The notes below the pieces were generated by a model, which made no database searches, was not told the DNA's origin, and saw only the letters and a list, made by a program, of their open reading frames with translations. Position numbers and translations under genes: made by a program. DNA of 47,482 bases, taken from the NCBI RefSeq assembly GCF_025060755.1, contig NZ_JANYUY010000057.1, positions 1-47,482 on the forward strand, in the 5' to 3' direction. This document shows positions 22,892 through 32,027 of this stretch, one piece after another. The DNA comes from Paenibacillus doosanensis. GTDB lineage: Bacteria; Bacillota; Bacilli; Paenibacillales; NBRC-103111. Numbering within the stretch: the first letter of the stretch is position 1; every line of letters begins with the position of its first letter.

Positions 22892-24007
22892 TCACCGATA
22901 TTGTTCATATAGCAGTTGAACGACCGGCGAGGGCTGCAGGCCAAGCTCTTTAAGCAGCAGTTGCTTATAATGCTCATAATGATTATGTAGGGACTGCCGA
23001 TCTCCTAAGGCTCCATATATACTCAACAGAAGAAGATTCGACTCTTCTTCAAATTCATTACGGGACACAAGTCTTCTCGCAATTTGCGCTGCTTCTCTAA
23101 ATCGCTTCCGATCCAGCAGCCAGATAGCGAGACGTTCGGCGAAGGAATCGTACATGACGCCCAACCGCTCATGTTCCGCAGTTGCCCACACAAATGAATG
23201 ATTCTCGAACAGCTCGCCTGCAAACTGTTTCTCCAGATCGATTGCCGCGGCTGAATTCGCTTCGTTGATTTCAGATAATTGCTTCATGTCGTGCTCAAAT
23301 TGAATAAAGTCGACGTCGGCTTGTTCCAAGTCTACACGATACTGTTCTTGCGCTGAAATGAGCATTTCCTTGTACCCATGCGGCGACAACGCCTTCCTAA
23401 GCTGATAAACCGCCGTATGAAGATACGCTTCTGCATTTTTAAGAGGCCTCTCCGGGAAAATATCCTCCAAAATTCGGATTTTGGATACGTTTCGTCCCCG
23501 GTTAACGAGCAAATAGGCGAATAATTCCATGCTTTTTTTGGAAATCCATTTTACAGCACCCGCTTGCTTACTGCCGGCCTCGAAGCCGCCCATTCCCCGA
23601 ACAGTAAGCCGATTAACAGCGAAGTCGCCCGCTTCATCAGAAGAAGCACTGCGTCTGCCGGCTGCTTGAGCAACCGTCTGGGCCAGACGCTTTCTGGAAA
23701 TCGGCTTAACCATATAGTCCAAGGGATAAACGTCATAAGCATGAAGCGCATATTCCGAATGCGAAGTGGTAAACACGATGTTAAGCTCCGCACGAAGCGA
23801 ACGCAGGCGGCGGGCCAGCTCCAATCCGTCATCCCTAGCGATCTTAATGTCGAGAAATGCTAGATCCACATCCCCGCTTCGGACAAAGTCCAGCGCCTCC
23901 TCCGCATGCTGGAAGCTCCCGACAAGCTCCACGCCTTGCATCGTCGATAACATCCGCTTCATAGCCAACAGCATGGCAGGCTCATCGTCAACTATGAGAA
24001 CTTTCAT
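22892..24007 (-). CDS. SARP-like response regulator (receiver, wHTH, BTAD)
   Basis: A 371-residue response regulator. The receiver domain is at residues 1-120, with acidic pocket DDE at 7-9, phosphoacceptor D53 (FLDIK) and K101. An OmpR-type winged helix (about 145-225: KKSMELFAYLLVNRGRNVSKIRILEDIFPE) follows, then a bacterial transcriptional activation domain of TPR-like helices (about 230-371). This is the architecture of SARP-related regulators rather than a plain OmpR. It starts at the ATG 24007 (GTG at 24010 is also possible) and overlaps the kinase gene by about 20 bp, so the two are coupled. Confidence 0.9.
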   Translation of the reverse strand: MKVLIVDDEPAMLLAMKRMLSTMQGVELVGSFQHAEEALDFVRSGDVDLAFLDIKIARDDGLELARRLRSLRAELNIVFTTSHSEYALHAYDVYPLDYMVKPISRKRLAQTVAQAAGRRSASSDEAGDFAVNRLTVRGMGGFEAGSKQAGAVKWISKKSMELFAYLLVNRGRNVSKIRILEDIFPERPLKNAEAYLHTAVYQLRKALSPHGYKEMLISAQEQYRVDLEQADVDFIQFEHDMKQLSEINEANSAAAIDLEKQFAGELFENHSFVWATAEHERLGVMYDSFAERLAIWLLDRKRFREAAQIARRLVSRNEFEEESNLLLLSIYGALGDRQSLHNHYEHYKQLLLKELGLQPSPVVQLLYEQYR

Positions 24008-25736
24008 CACGCGGTTCCCCTCTCATGGTGAAGTAAACTACGCTGCCTTGCCCTATTTTGCTTTCCGCCCATATACTCCCGCCGCTTCGTTGTACGAACT
24101 GACGGCTTACGAGAAGTCCAAGTCCCGCGCCCTTCTCTCCCCTAGTGCCGGGCAAGGAATGGAGCTGCTTCTCGCTAAATAGCCGACGAACCTGTTCCTC
24201 TTCCATACCCATTCCATTATCGCGGACGGAAACGACCACCATGTCTCCCGATAACTGAGCATGTACATGGACGGAGCCGCCCAATCCGGTAAATTTAACT
24301 GCGTTGGATAACAAATTACGAATAATTAATCCAAGCGCTTCCCGATCGGCATACACACGAGTGCCTGAGGCAATGTTATTATGCATCCTGATCTGTTTGC
24401 CTTCGCTTTTAATATGCAGCGCATGACAGCAATCCTCCACAACCTCGGACAACTCCACTAACTGCGGACGAAGAGCCATGTCTTCCCGTTGGCTGCGAAA
24501 CCATTCTAGCAAATTGGTAGCCATTCCGAGTGTATTCCGAATCTGGCCGCCCAGCATCCCAACGATCTCCCGGTGATCCGTATCCAAACGGTCCCGATCC
24601 TCTTCCAGCAATTCAATGAGTTGAAATTGCAACGCCAGCGGACTGCGAATATCGTGCGAAACGATCGTAAACAATTGATCCTTCAACTGATTGAGCTGCG
24701 CACTCTGCTCCAGATGGCGCTGCTTCTCCGTAATATCGAAGATCAGAGAAATACTTCCCTGCCCTTGCCTGCGCAGCGTATGCAGCGGATATACGTTCAC
24801 ACTGTACATTTTTCGTTCTCCATCCAGCCAAGCGTCGATCTCTACATTGCCTTGCTGCATAGACTGGCACAGCGCATTCCAATCGGGCCACTGCGCCAGT
24901 AGCTCCGAGATATTCCGACCGGAAATAGATGCATGCCCCAGCTTTGAAAACCAATGGAGGGCCTGTTGATTGCTATCGATCACCTTGCCTGAAGCATTCG
25001 CAATCAGAATACTTTCCTGAAGCGTATCCAGTACAATATTTCTGGCAAAAGGAACGAGAGAGAAAAACTTATACCGCAGTATAATAATGAGAACTAACAT
25101 GCCCAAGAAACTGCAGTAGACCGACATCGGTATCAGCCATGGCGACCATTCCGGTCTGACCAGCTTGACAATCTCTATCATAAACGAAAAGGAGATCAGA
25201 AACAGAACCCACATCCCCGGGTTCCGCAAATCTTTACGAATATTCCGTATATATTGAAATAGCAAATAAAAGCTTACAACCAGAATACTACAGCAAATCA
25301 TGCTGAAAGTGATCGAGTAGATGCTTTTCGTCGCTAATAAATGACCATTATGGAGTTCAATCCTGCGATATATCACATGAAGATCTGAATCGAACCACAT
25401 CAGCATCGACCAGAGCGCGAACGCCAAGATAAACAGGATCTTCCCGCGTGTCCTTAACAACTTGTCGTAGGCGACCAATTCAAGTACGAACAAGACAAAG
25501 AAGGGGACCATTAAGTTTACCGCCGTTTGATGAATATTGCGAAAAACAAGCTTTTCCATTAAGGCATCGCTGCTATTTTCAAGAATAACACCCGTTGCAT
25601 AAATCATTCGGCACACGATGACGCCGATCAGATAGCCGATACCGCGTTCTTTTCTGAAACGATATAAAAAGACAAAGATGATGCACATCAGTATGACTGA
25701 AGCAATCATCAAGACAAGCTGCATGGTTGTAGCCAT
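23988..25736 (-). CDS. Sensor histidine kinase with 7TM N-terminal domain and PAS
   Basis: About 582 residues. Seven membrane helices form a histidine-kinase 7TM sensor (about residues 5-220). A PAS-like domain (about 235-340: LQESILIANASGKVIDSNQQAL) follows, then HisKA (VSHDIRSPL with the phosphorylated His) and HATPase (NLLSNAVKFT, VRDNGMGM, KGAGLGLL). The signal is probably membrane-associated or intracellular, because there is no large outer domain. The start at 25736 is favoured by GAGGGG 7 bases before it; an ATG at 25772 is also possible. It is the first gene of the pair with the SARP-like regulator. Confidence 0.9.
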   Translation of the reverse strand: MATTMQLVLMIASVILMCIIFVFLYRFRKERGIGYLIGVIVCRMIYATGVILENSSDALMEKLVFRNIHQTAVNLMVPFFVLFVLELVAYDKLLRTRGKILFILAFALWSMLMWFDSDLHVIYRRIELHNGHLLATKSIYSITFSMICCSILVVSFYLLFQYIRNIRKDLRNPGMWVLFLISFSFMIEIVKLVRPEWSPWLIPMSVYCSFLGMLVLIIILRYKFFSLVPFARNIVLDTLQESILIANASGKVIDSNQQALHWFSKLGHASISGRNISELLAQWPDWNALCQSMQQGNVEIDAWLDGERKMYSVNVYPLHTLRRQGQGSISLIFDITEKQRHLEQSAQLNQLKDQLFTIVSHDIRSPLALQFQLIELLEEDRDRLDTDHREIVGMLGGQIRNTLGMATNLLEWFRSQREDMALRPQLVELSEVVEDCCHALHIKSEGKQIRMHNNIASGTRVYADREALGLIIRNLLSNAVKFTGLGGSVHVHAQLSGDMVVVSVRDNGMGMEEEQVRRLFSEKQLHSLPGTRGEKGAGLGLLVSRQFVQRSGGSIWAESKIGQGSVVYFTMRGEPRDESSHS

Positions 25737-25860
25737 AGATAGGCCCCTCAGGTTTGATTTAAAGAGATGCATTCAACCTCATCCGAAGTGTTGACTCTCT
25801 CTATGTATATATCGACCGTGGAGTCTGTTTCTATAAGGCTTACCCGGTTTGCGCATGAAC

Positions 25861-25910
25861 AAAAAACGGCCGATCCGTTATGTCATTAAGAATGACGTAC
25901 CGGACCGGCC
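25861..25910 (-). terminator. Intrinsic terminator of the SLH protein gene
   Basis: On the minus strand GGCCG..TCCG pairs with CGGA..CGGCC around an inner hairpin, then TTTTTT. It separates the surface-protein gene from the two-component operon. Confidence 0.85.
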
Positions 25911-25944
25911 TGAATCTACTGCTTTATCAAATCATAGTTAATTT

Positions 25945-28900
25945 CTAATGTGTTGATTTATCGGGCATATCGTCAAGAACATGCTGCAGCCGCAACAGGA
26001 TCGTGGCTGCTTCCGCCCGTGTAGCCGGCTCAGACGGGCTGACTCGATTGCCTTCGCGTCCATTCAGCAGCCCCTGTTTGGCAGCGGCATTGATGTATCC
26101 TTTTGCCCAAATCGGAATATCGGCATCATCGGCAAAGGAAGTCATCTGTCCTTGTTCGACATCCCACTTCATGGCCCTAACCATCATGGCAGCCATCTCC
26201 GATCGGCTCACAGTCTGTATGGGTCGAAGTGAACCGTCCGGGTATCCCTGTAAGATGCCGCTCTCCACCGCCTTGCTTACCGTACTTGTTGCCCAAGCGG
26301 GGATCTGGTTCTGGTCGGTAAATACTTTATCCGCCGCAGGTCCGGAGGCAGCCCCTAGTGTGCGAAGCAGCATAGCCGCAAACTCGACACGTGTAACAAG
26401 CCCTTGCGGGTCAAATTCAGTCTCCGAATGCCCATTTACAATCCCCTTCTCTGCGGCTTCACAAATGTTCGGCTCTGCCCAATGACCTTTGATATCAAGG
26501 AACGTACAAACCGGGTGCTCCGCTGGCACTGGCAATGGTGATGGCGCAGCCTCTGTCTGACGCTGAACCGTCAAGCTGTACGACTTGACTGTGCCGTTCT
26601 CCGCTTTGACGATAATCTCAAACACATTGTCTCCCTTTGCAAGAGCGACGGTCTCCTTCCCAACCAGTATGGCTTCTCCCAGGCTTACAAGCGCCTGGCC
26701 ATCAGAAGCGACTGCTTCTATCGATACCTCGTCTGCTGACGTTTCAACGCGATAGCTTGTCTTGTCTGCTGCAAATGCCGGCGTTAACGACAGTGCATCT
26801 CCGTTCGCTTTCACAATAAGCTGAGTAAGGTTCGCATTATTAGATGCTGCCTTAGTGCTGCCGTTTCCTTTACTTCCCGTATTCCTCCCGTTCACTTGTA
26901 CAGTACGCGTCACGGGTACCGCAGCATTCCCTGCGCTATCCTGCGCATCGTATTGCAGGATATATGTGCCTGGCACTTGAGGATCGACGCTGCCTGTAAT
27001 CGTAACCGGTATGCTTTCTTCCAAATCCGTCACCGTTGCGCCAGGGTCCATAAAAGCGGCTCCCGCTGCAAGAACGATCCAAGCATCACCCACAAGCGTA
27101 ATAACCGGAGACTGCGTATCTACCGTAAACGTATGCTCCGCCGAGAAGCCCCCCGTATTCCCTGCTGCATCCGTCGCGCCCGCACTCAACGTATGCGCAC
27201 CTTCGGTCAATGCTGAGCTTGGCATCCATGACCAGCTTCCATCCCCCGCTACCGTTACCGTAGCGGCATCCGTTCCATCCAGCCGGATGGTCGCTACGGT
27301 CCCCGGCTCCGCCGTGCCGCTGATCGTCGGTGCAGCAGCATTCGTCCACTCTCCGTTCGTTGGCGCTACGAGCACTGGCGTCACTGGGGCGGTTGTGTCC
27401 ACTTTGAACGTATGCTCCGCCGAGAAGCTCCCCGTATTCCCCGCGGCGTCCGTTGCGCTTGCGCTCACTGTATGCGCGCCTTCGCTCAGCGCTGCGTCTG
27501 GCGTCCATGTCCAGCTCCCGTCAGCCGCTGCCGTTACCGTAGCGGCATCCATACCATCCAGCCGGATGGTCACCGCTGTTCCCGGCTCCGCCGTGCCGCT
27601 GATCGTCGGCAAGCTCGTATTCGCCTGCAGCCCGTTCGCCGGCGCTAGTAGTGCAGGAACCGCGGGCGGGGTCTGATCGATCGTAAAGCTCGCACGCGCT
27701 GCATCGAGAACATTATAGTATACATTTCTCACCGCATTCCCGGCTACCAGTACTCTATACTCTCCGTCCTGCACGGTGCCGTTCAAACTTAAAGTAAATA
27801 CATGGGAACCCGCATCAAAGCTTGCCGTATAGGCCGTAAAGGCTTCGCCGTCTTTCTCCATGCTGATGAGCGGTAATGCATTCCCGGCATCTAACGGGGC
27901 TCCTCCTGCAATCCAATATACCGCTTCATAGACAGACACGGTAACCGCTGCAGGCGGTACTTGAAAAAGCTGACCAGGCGTAAAGTTACCGAAGGCGGCA
28001 ACCGGCTTGGTCGTATCATACTGGACAAGCAACGTGTTCGATTGAGGATTAGCGTTACCCGCGGCATCCTCTACGCCCCCTGCCGCTACGGTTACTTTCA
28101 CGGCTTGCCCGCTAGTCATCGGGCTAACGGTAGCCGAATACACCATCGAGGTCACGGTAACCAAATTCGATACCGCCCCATTCTCGATCACCAAATCTTG
28201 TTCCGCAAACCCCTGAACAGCTTCGCTAAAAGTGATGGTTACGGGGAAAGATGCATTGACCGTGCCGCCTCCAGCACTGGAAACCGTTGCCGTCGGCGCA
28301 ATGGTGTCCACTGTAAACGGACGCGCTGCCGAGGGCGCGCTCGTATTCCCCGCCGCGTCCGCCGCCTTCGCCTGTACCGTGTGCGCGCCTTCGCTCAGCG
28401 CCGATGACGGCGTCCACGTCCAGTTCCCGCTTGCATCCGCGGCTGCCGTTCCCGCCTCATTCCCGTCCAGCACAATCGTTACCGTGCTGCCCGCTTCCGC
28501 CGTACCGCTGATCACCGGCGCGGACTGCCCTAGTGCCTGTCCGCTCGTCGGGCTTGTAATGCTCGGCACAGTAGGCGCGATGGTGTCCACTGTAAACGGA
28601 CGCGCTGCCGAGGGCGCGCTCGCATTCCCCGCTGCGTCTGCCGCCTTCGCCTGTACCGTGTGCGTGCCTTCGCTCAGCGCCGATACCGGCACCCCGTACC
28701 AGTTCCCGCTTGCATCCGCGGTTACCGTTCCCGCTTCATTCCCGTCCAGCACAATCGTCACCGTGCTGCCCGCTTCCGCCGTACCGCTGATCACCGGCGC
28801 GGACTGCCTCAGCACCTGTCCGCTCGTCGGGCTCGTCACGGTCGGCACGGGCGGGGCGGTTACGTCATGCACATCGAATGAGAATGACTCCTGCTGCTTG

Positions 28901-30285
28901 TGTCCTGCAACCGTATCCTCCACCGTAATATACAGTGTATACGGCCCTGCCGGGTAGCGCTGATCATCGATTAGCGTTGACCAGTTATAAGCCTGATTGC
29001 CGCCTGTAGCAGGCATTTCATATACATAATCGGTCACGGTCGCATCCGTACGATTTTGTATCTCTATGCGGAGCGTCAAGGGCTCGCCGATGCTTCCATC
29101 CCGGATATGACCCGCAACCTGAAGCACATTGCCGGCCAGCCCTGTGTCATAAGCAGCCGAGAGGGGCTCGACCCTCAATACAGGCGAAAATGTCTTGAGG
29201 TAAGGGGTATCGAGCCCTTCCTGAATGCCCCAGATTGCCGGGTCCCATCCTCCTGAAGCGATCATATCCTTCATATCAGACTTCTCAATAGCCCCGGCTG
29301 CTCCCCCCCTCCCGCTTCCCAGTGCGTTCAGACCCGGATTATCTGTCAGATTCCAGTATGATTTGGTGATGACCGCGGAGGAAGGTGTAACCTCGTCGCC
29401 AACTAACCCTCCGATATATCCGCTTCCGGCAGCTTTAATCAGCGTCCCCGACGCGTAGCTGTTCATCATGTTTCTCCCTATGAAACCAATTAAACCACCT
29501 ATAGAGCTGCCGGGGTTACTGGCTTCAATACGGCCAGTTGCATAGCTGTTGGATACGTCCCCAAGCTCTTCCCCGACCAGCCCCCCGGCATAATTAAAGT
29601 TGCCGGTCACTGTCACATCGCCGGTTGCATAGCTTTCTGTAATGCCGTATGTATTGTACCCGGCTAATCCCCCTGCATATTTGAAATTGCCGTTTATATG
29701 GACATGCGCATCACTATTGGACATCTTATTGATCGATTGCCCTGTTATTCCCCCAACCCAAGAACCTGCGCCGGTTATTTCACCGCTCACAGAAACGTCA
29801 TCCACTGCGGTCCAGGCATCGGTGCATCCTGCCAATCCGCCAACATTAGCATTGGAAGATCGACTCGTGATCTGTACATTCTCCAACCGCACATGCTTGA
29901 TCGTTGCCAGGGTCGAACCTGCGGTAGCGGATTGAGCATACCCGAACAAACCTAAATTTGACAAAGACGAATCGATGGTCAGGTTGCTGATCGTATAATG
30001 ATCGCCATCAAAACTCCCGCCAAAAGAGCTGCCAGGCGTTCCGATCGGCACCCAGTTTGCAAACGAGGACAAATCAATGTCTGCTCCTAGCTTGTAATTC
30101 GAGTTCGGGCTATACCGCACGTTATCCAGATCCTCCGCCGTCAGAATGACGAAGGGATGCTCCAGACTGCCGTCCCCTCCGCCGCTGAAAGCATAATCGG
30201 CCTCGGCCCGTAATGGCCAAGCGCCCAGAAAAGGCACTCCTACAAGCAAAACGATTAATAAGATGGCTAACTGCTTTTTCAACAC
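25945..30285 (-). CDS. SLH-domain surface protein with GLUG motifs and Ig-like repeats
   Basis: A 1,446-residue secreted protein. A signal peptide (LKKQLAILLIVLLVGVPFLG, cleavage probably after AEA, about residue 32) is followed by a GLUG-type region (about 60-310, repeated GGLAG/GGLVG/SYATG). Ig-like domains come next. One pair of 93-residue repeats (SGTAEAGSTVTIVLDGNEAG) and a second pair (SGTAEPGTAVTIRLDG) are separated by a SEAVQGF-type domain. A GDAWIVLAAGAAFMDPGATV domain and a cadherin-like sandwich lead to three SLH domains (about 26000-26510) that anchor it to cell-wall polymer. The open frame reaches 30453, but the GTG at 30285 sits at the signal-peptide start with GGGG 5 bases upstream. 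Confidence 0.9.
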   Translation of the reverse strand: MLKKQLAILLIVLLVGVPFLGAWPLRAEADYAFSGGGDGSLEHPFVILTAEDLDNVRYSPNSNYKLGADIDLSSFANWVPIGTPGSSFGGSFDGDHYTISNLTIDSSLSNLGLFGYAQSATAGSTLATIKHVRLENVQITSRSSNANVGGLAGCTDAWTAVDDVSVSGEITGAGSWVGGITGQSINKMSNSDAHVHINGNFKYAGGLAGYNTYGITESYATGDVTVTGNFNYAGGLVGEELGDVSNSYATGRIEASNPGSSIGGLIGFIGRNMMNSYASGTLIKAAGSGYIGGLVGDEVTPSSAVITKSYWNLTDNPGLNALGSGRGGAAGAIEKSDMKDMIASGGWDPAIWGIQEGLDTPYLKTFSPVLRVEPLSAAYDTGLAGNVLQVAGHIRDGSIGEPLTLRIEIQNRTDATVTDYVYEMPATGGNQAYNWSTLIDDQRYPAGPYTLYITVEDTVAGHKQQESFSFDVHDVTAPPVPTVTSPTSGQVLRQSAPVISGTAEAGSTVTIVLDGNEAGTVTADASGNWYGVPVSALSEGTHTVQAKAADAAGNASAPSAARPFTVDTIAPTVPSITSPTSGQALGQSAPVISGTAEAGSTVTIVLDGNEAGTAAADASGNWTWTPSSALSEGAHTVQAKAADAAGNTSAPSAARPFTVDTIAPTATVSSAGGGTVNASFPVTITFSEAVQGFAEQDLVIENGAVSNLVTVTSMVYSATVSPMTSGQAVKVTVAAGGVEDAAGNANPQSNTLLVQYDTTKPVAAFGNFTPGQLFQVPPAAVTVSVYEAVYWIAGGAPLDAGNALPLISMEKDGEAFTAYTASFDAGSHVFTLSLNGTVQDGEYRVLVAGNAVRNVYYNVLDAARASFTIDQTPPAVPALLAPANGLQANTSLPTISGTAEPGTAVTIRLDGMDAATVTAAADGSWTWTPDAALSEGAHTVSASATDAAGNTGSFSAEHTFKVDTTAPVTPVLVAPTNGEWTNAAAPTISGTAEPGTVATIRLDGTDAATVTVAGDGSWSWMPSSALTEGAHTLSAGATDAAGNTGGFSAEHTFTVDTQSPVITLVGDAWIVLAAGAAFMDPGATVTDLEESIPVTITGSVDPQVPGTYILQYDAQDSAGNAAVPVTRTVQVNGRNTGSKGNGSTKAASNNANLTQLIVKANGDALSLTPAFAADKTSYRVETSADEVSIEAVASDGQALVSLGEAILVGKETVALAKGDNVFEIIVKAENGTVKSYSLTVQRQTEAAPSPLPVPAEHPVCTFLDIKGHWAEPNICEAAEKGIVNGHSETEFDPQGLVTRVEFAAMLLRTLGAASGPAADKVFTDQNQIPAWATSTVSKAVESGILQGYPDGSLRPIQTVSRSEMAAMMVRAMKWDVEQGQMTSFADDADIPIWAKGYINAAAKQGLLNGREGNRVSPSEPATRAEAATILLRLQHVLDDMPDKSTH
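27117..27660 (-). repeat. Two tandem 279-bp (93-residue) repeats, pair B
   Basis: The segment starting GTATGCTCCGCCGAGAAG occurs at 27131 and again at 27410, exactly 279 bp apart. The units encode Ig-like modules with EPGT in place of EAGS and are very similar in DNA sequence. Confidence 0.8.
28295..28850 (-). repeat. Two tandem 279-bp (93-residue) repeats, pair A
   Basis: The segment following ATGGTGTCCACTGTAAACGG recurs at a 279-bp offset (28301 and 28580) with only scattered differences. Such near-identity suggests recent duplication or ongoing homogenisation by recombination. Confidence 0.85.
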
Positions 30286-30579
30286 TTCATCCCCATTTCC
30301 GCATCTTGTATTCCCCTTGGCAGGCTGCCTCGCCAACTCCCCCCGAGAGGCATGACCTTTAAACAGTGTAACAGAGCGGAATGAAAGAATGATGAAAGAA
30401 CGGCTTTTATACTCAATCTTAAAAGCGATGATTTTAGGTGGATTTGTTCGCATATGAATGGTACATTATTCCATAACCGACGCTGCAAAGTATTCGTATT
30501 CAATAGGTGTTATTGGAAACGTGCAAGTCTGGGATACACGTTTAGGCTCATATTTTTTATATCCGGGGAGAGTGTCTGC
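30286..30579. other. Divergent control region between the SLH and methyltransferase genes
   Basis: No gene is supported. Both open frames extend into it, but their reliable starts lie at the edges. TACACT at about 30361-30366 on the minus strand is a possible -10 box of the surface-protein gene, without a good -35. Confidence 0.3.
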
Positions 30580-31386
30580 ATGGACAAGAATTCGGTTTAT
30601 AGAACAAATATTATAGGCGGTAGAGAGGTTGGCGCCATCTCGGTCGATAACATGGATAAGAGCGTTGTGCATAAAACAAACAGCTTATTTTGGGATACAA
30701 AAGGAAATGAGGTTTTAGGAGCCACCTCGCTTCCTTATTACGGGGCGTTCGTATCGGAAGAAAAAAGCCGGCTTTTTGGCGATGTATCCGGAAAAAAGGT
30801 GCTGGAGATCGGCTGTGGAAGCGGTCAATCCTTGCAATATGTAGGGGAACGCAAAGCTTCTGAACTATGGGGTATGGATTTATCGGAAAACCAACTCGAA
30901 AAGACAAGGCAGCATTTGACGGCATGCGGTCTTTCAGTCAAATTGATTTGTTCACCCATGGAAGAGGAATGCGGCCTGCCAGTAGATTACTTTGACTTTG
31001 TTTATTCGATTTATGCCATAGGCTGGACAACCGACCTGGAGGGTACTTTTCACCGGATTGCTTCTTACCTTAAAAAAGACGGCGTATTTATTTTCAGTTG
31101 GTCTCACCCTATACACAAATGTGTTGCTGCAGAAAATAACACGCTTGTTTTTAAAAAATGTTATTTCGACGAATCTTGGTATTCCGTATCTCTTGGCGAA
31201 AGTACGCTAGCCTTATCGGACCGTAAACTATCAACCTATGTGAATGCGTTGGCCAAGGCGGGATTTGCCATTGAGCAAATGATTGAGGAATCCGATGACG
31301 AAATGATACAATCGCGGGACGGCAGCTTTGCCAAAAAAGCAAAGATGCTTCCTGTCACTTTCGTAATCAAAGCAAGAAAACTCTAG
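30580..31386 (+). CDS. Class I SAM-dependent methyltransferase
   Basis: A 268-residue cytosolic methyltransferase. Motif I is VLEIGCGSGQSLQYV, the acidic residue after strand 2 is in LWGMDLSENQL, motif II is DFVYSIYAIGWTTDLEG, and a FIFSWSHPIHKC segment marks the active-site side. The start was set at the ATG 30580, with GGGGAGA about 8 bases upstream; the open frame before it (from 30454) is not protein-like. The substrate is unknown. It is a single gene, divergent from the SLH gene and without obvious pathway neighbours. Confidence 0.88.
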   Translation: MDKNSVYRTNIIGGREVGAISVDNMDKSVVHKTNSLFWDTKGNEVLGATSLPYYGAFVSEEKSRLFGDVSGKKVLEIGCGSGQSLQYVGERKASELWGMDLSENQLEKTRQHLTACGLSVKLICSPMEEECGLPVDYFDFVYSIYAIGWTTDLEGTFHRIASYLKKDGVFIFSWSHPIHKCVAAENNTLVFKKCYFDESWYSVSLGESTLALSDRKLSTYVNALAKAGFAIEQMIEESDDEMIQSRDGSFAKKAKMLPVTFVIKARKL

Positions 31387-31930
31387 CATCCGATAGCTTC
31401 ATCGGTAAAAAAAACCCGCCGCGGCGCGTCAAATATTTTGAATTTGATATTTCATTCGGTGTTTCATTCGCTGTTTTTCGACAAAATCATGTTTGCTTTA
31501 AATTTCCTCTTGCTCAATACCTTTAATCCTGCTATTATGAAGTAGCATAATTTTTGGAAAGCTAATATTCAATACATGTAGGATCTTTCCAAGCAGATAA
31601 TCTTTGACCACTTCCTTTATAGGAAGCAAAAGCCATACGGACAGCTGGTCAAATGCCGATTGGCAACTTTCGTTGCCTTATTGATGGAGTTAAGAGCTCA
31701 AATTTTATAAGTTGGTTACTTTACAACCGGTGCACACGCACACAACTTGTGAAACGATCAATAAGAGTGGTAAAAGTAATTATTTGCTATATAGACTCTG
31801 ATCCTAACACCGTATATTTGAATATTAAGGGCTTTTCCATGAAACGATGAGTTTTATGGCTGATTGACGAGCACATAAGTGGTTTGTCCGGCCATTCTTA
31901 ATGGAACTGTCTTATTATTTGATTATATCG
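31387..31930. other. Gene-free region upstream of the carboxyspermidine genes
   Basis: About 540 bp of A/T-rich DNA without a convincing gene. A 65-codon open frame (31653-31850) has no ribosome site. Visible structures are a CCGAT/ATCGG hairpin at 31390-31405 with A-run but no T-run, and a CTTCCT/AGGAAG hairpin near 31610-31625. No clear promoter was found, although one must exist for the genes at 32028. Confidence 0.4.
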
Positions 31931-31974
31931 AAGCAAGTGTGATGCGCATGGTGCGTGTTTCGCTTGCTTTTTTT
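31931..31974 (+). terminator. Terminator-like hairpin ahead of the carboxyspermidine operon
   Basis: AAGCAAG pairs with CTTGCTT, extended by weaker and G-T pairs toward a GCGCATGGTGCG loop, followed by seven T. It lies 54 bp upstream of the start codon of 32028-33266, in the same direction. It is either an attenuator in that operon's leader or the terminator of an unseen upstream transcript. Confidence 0.6.
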
Positions 31975-32027
31975 GTTATAGTTCTTTCATTGAAAAAAAT
32001 AATTTATTCGGAACAGGAGATTGAAAC

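Noticed and set aside
22713..22895. 60-codon open frame between the SDR and response-regulator genes
   Set aside because: It overlaps the terminator at 22833-22870 and has no ribosome site.
26003..28957. Long plus-strand open frames opposite the SLH protein gene
   Set aside because: They are antisense shadows of GC-rich, repeated Ala/Ser/Thr/Gly codons in the surface-protein gene.
31653..31850. 65-codon open frame upstream of the carboxyspermidine operon
   Set aside because: No ribosome site, no recognisable domain, and A/T-rich composition typical of non-coding DNA.
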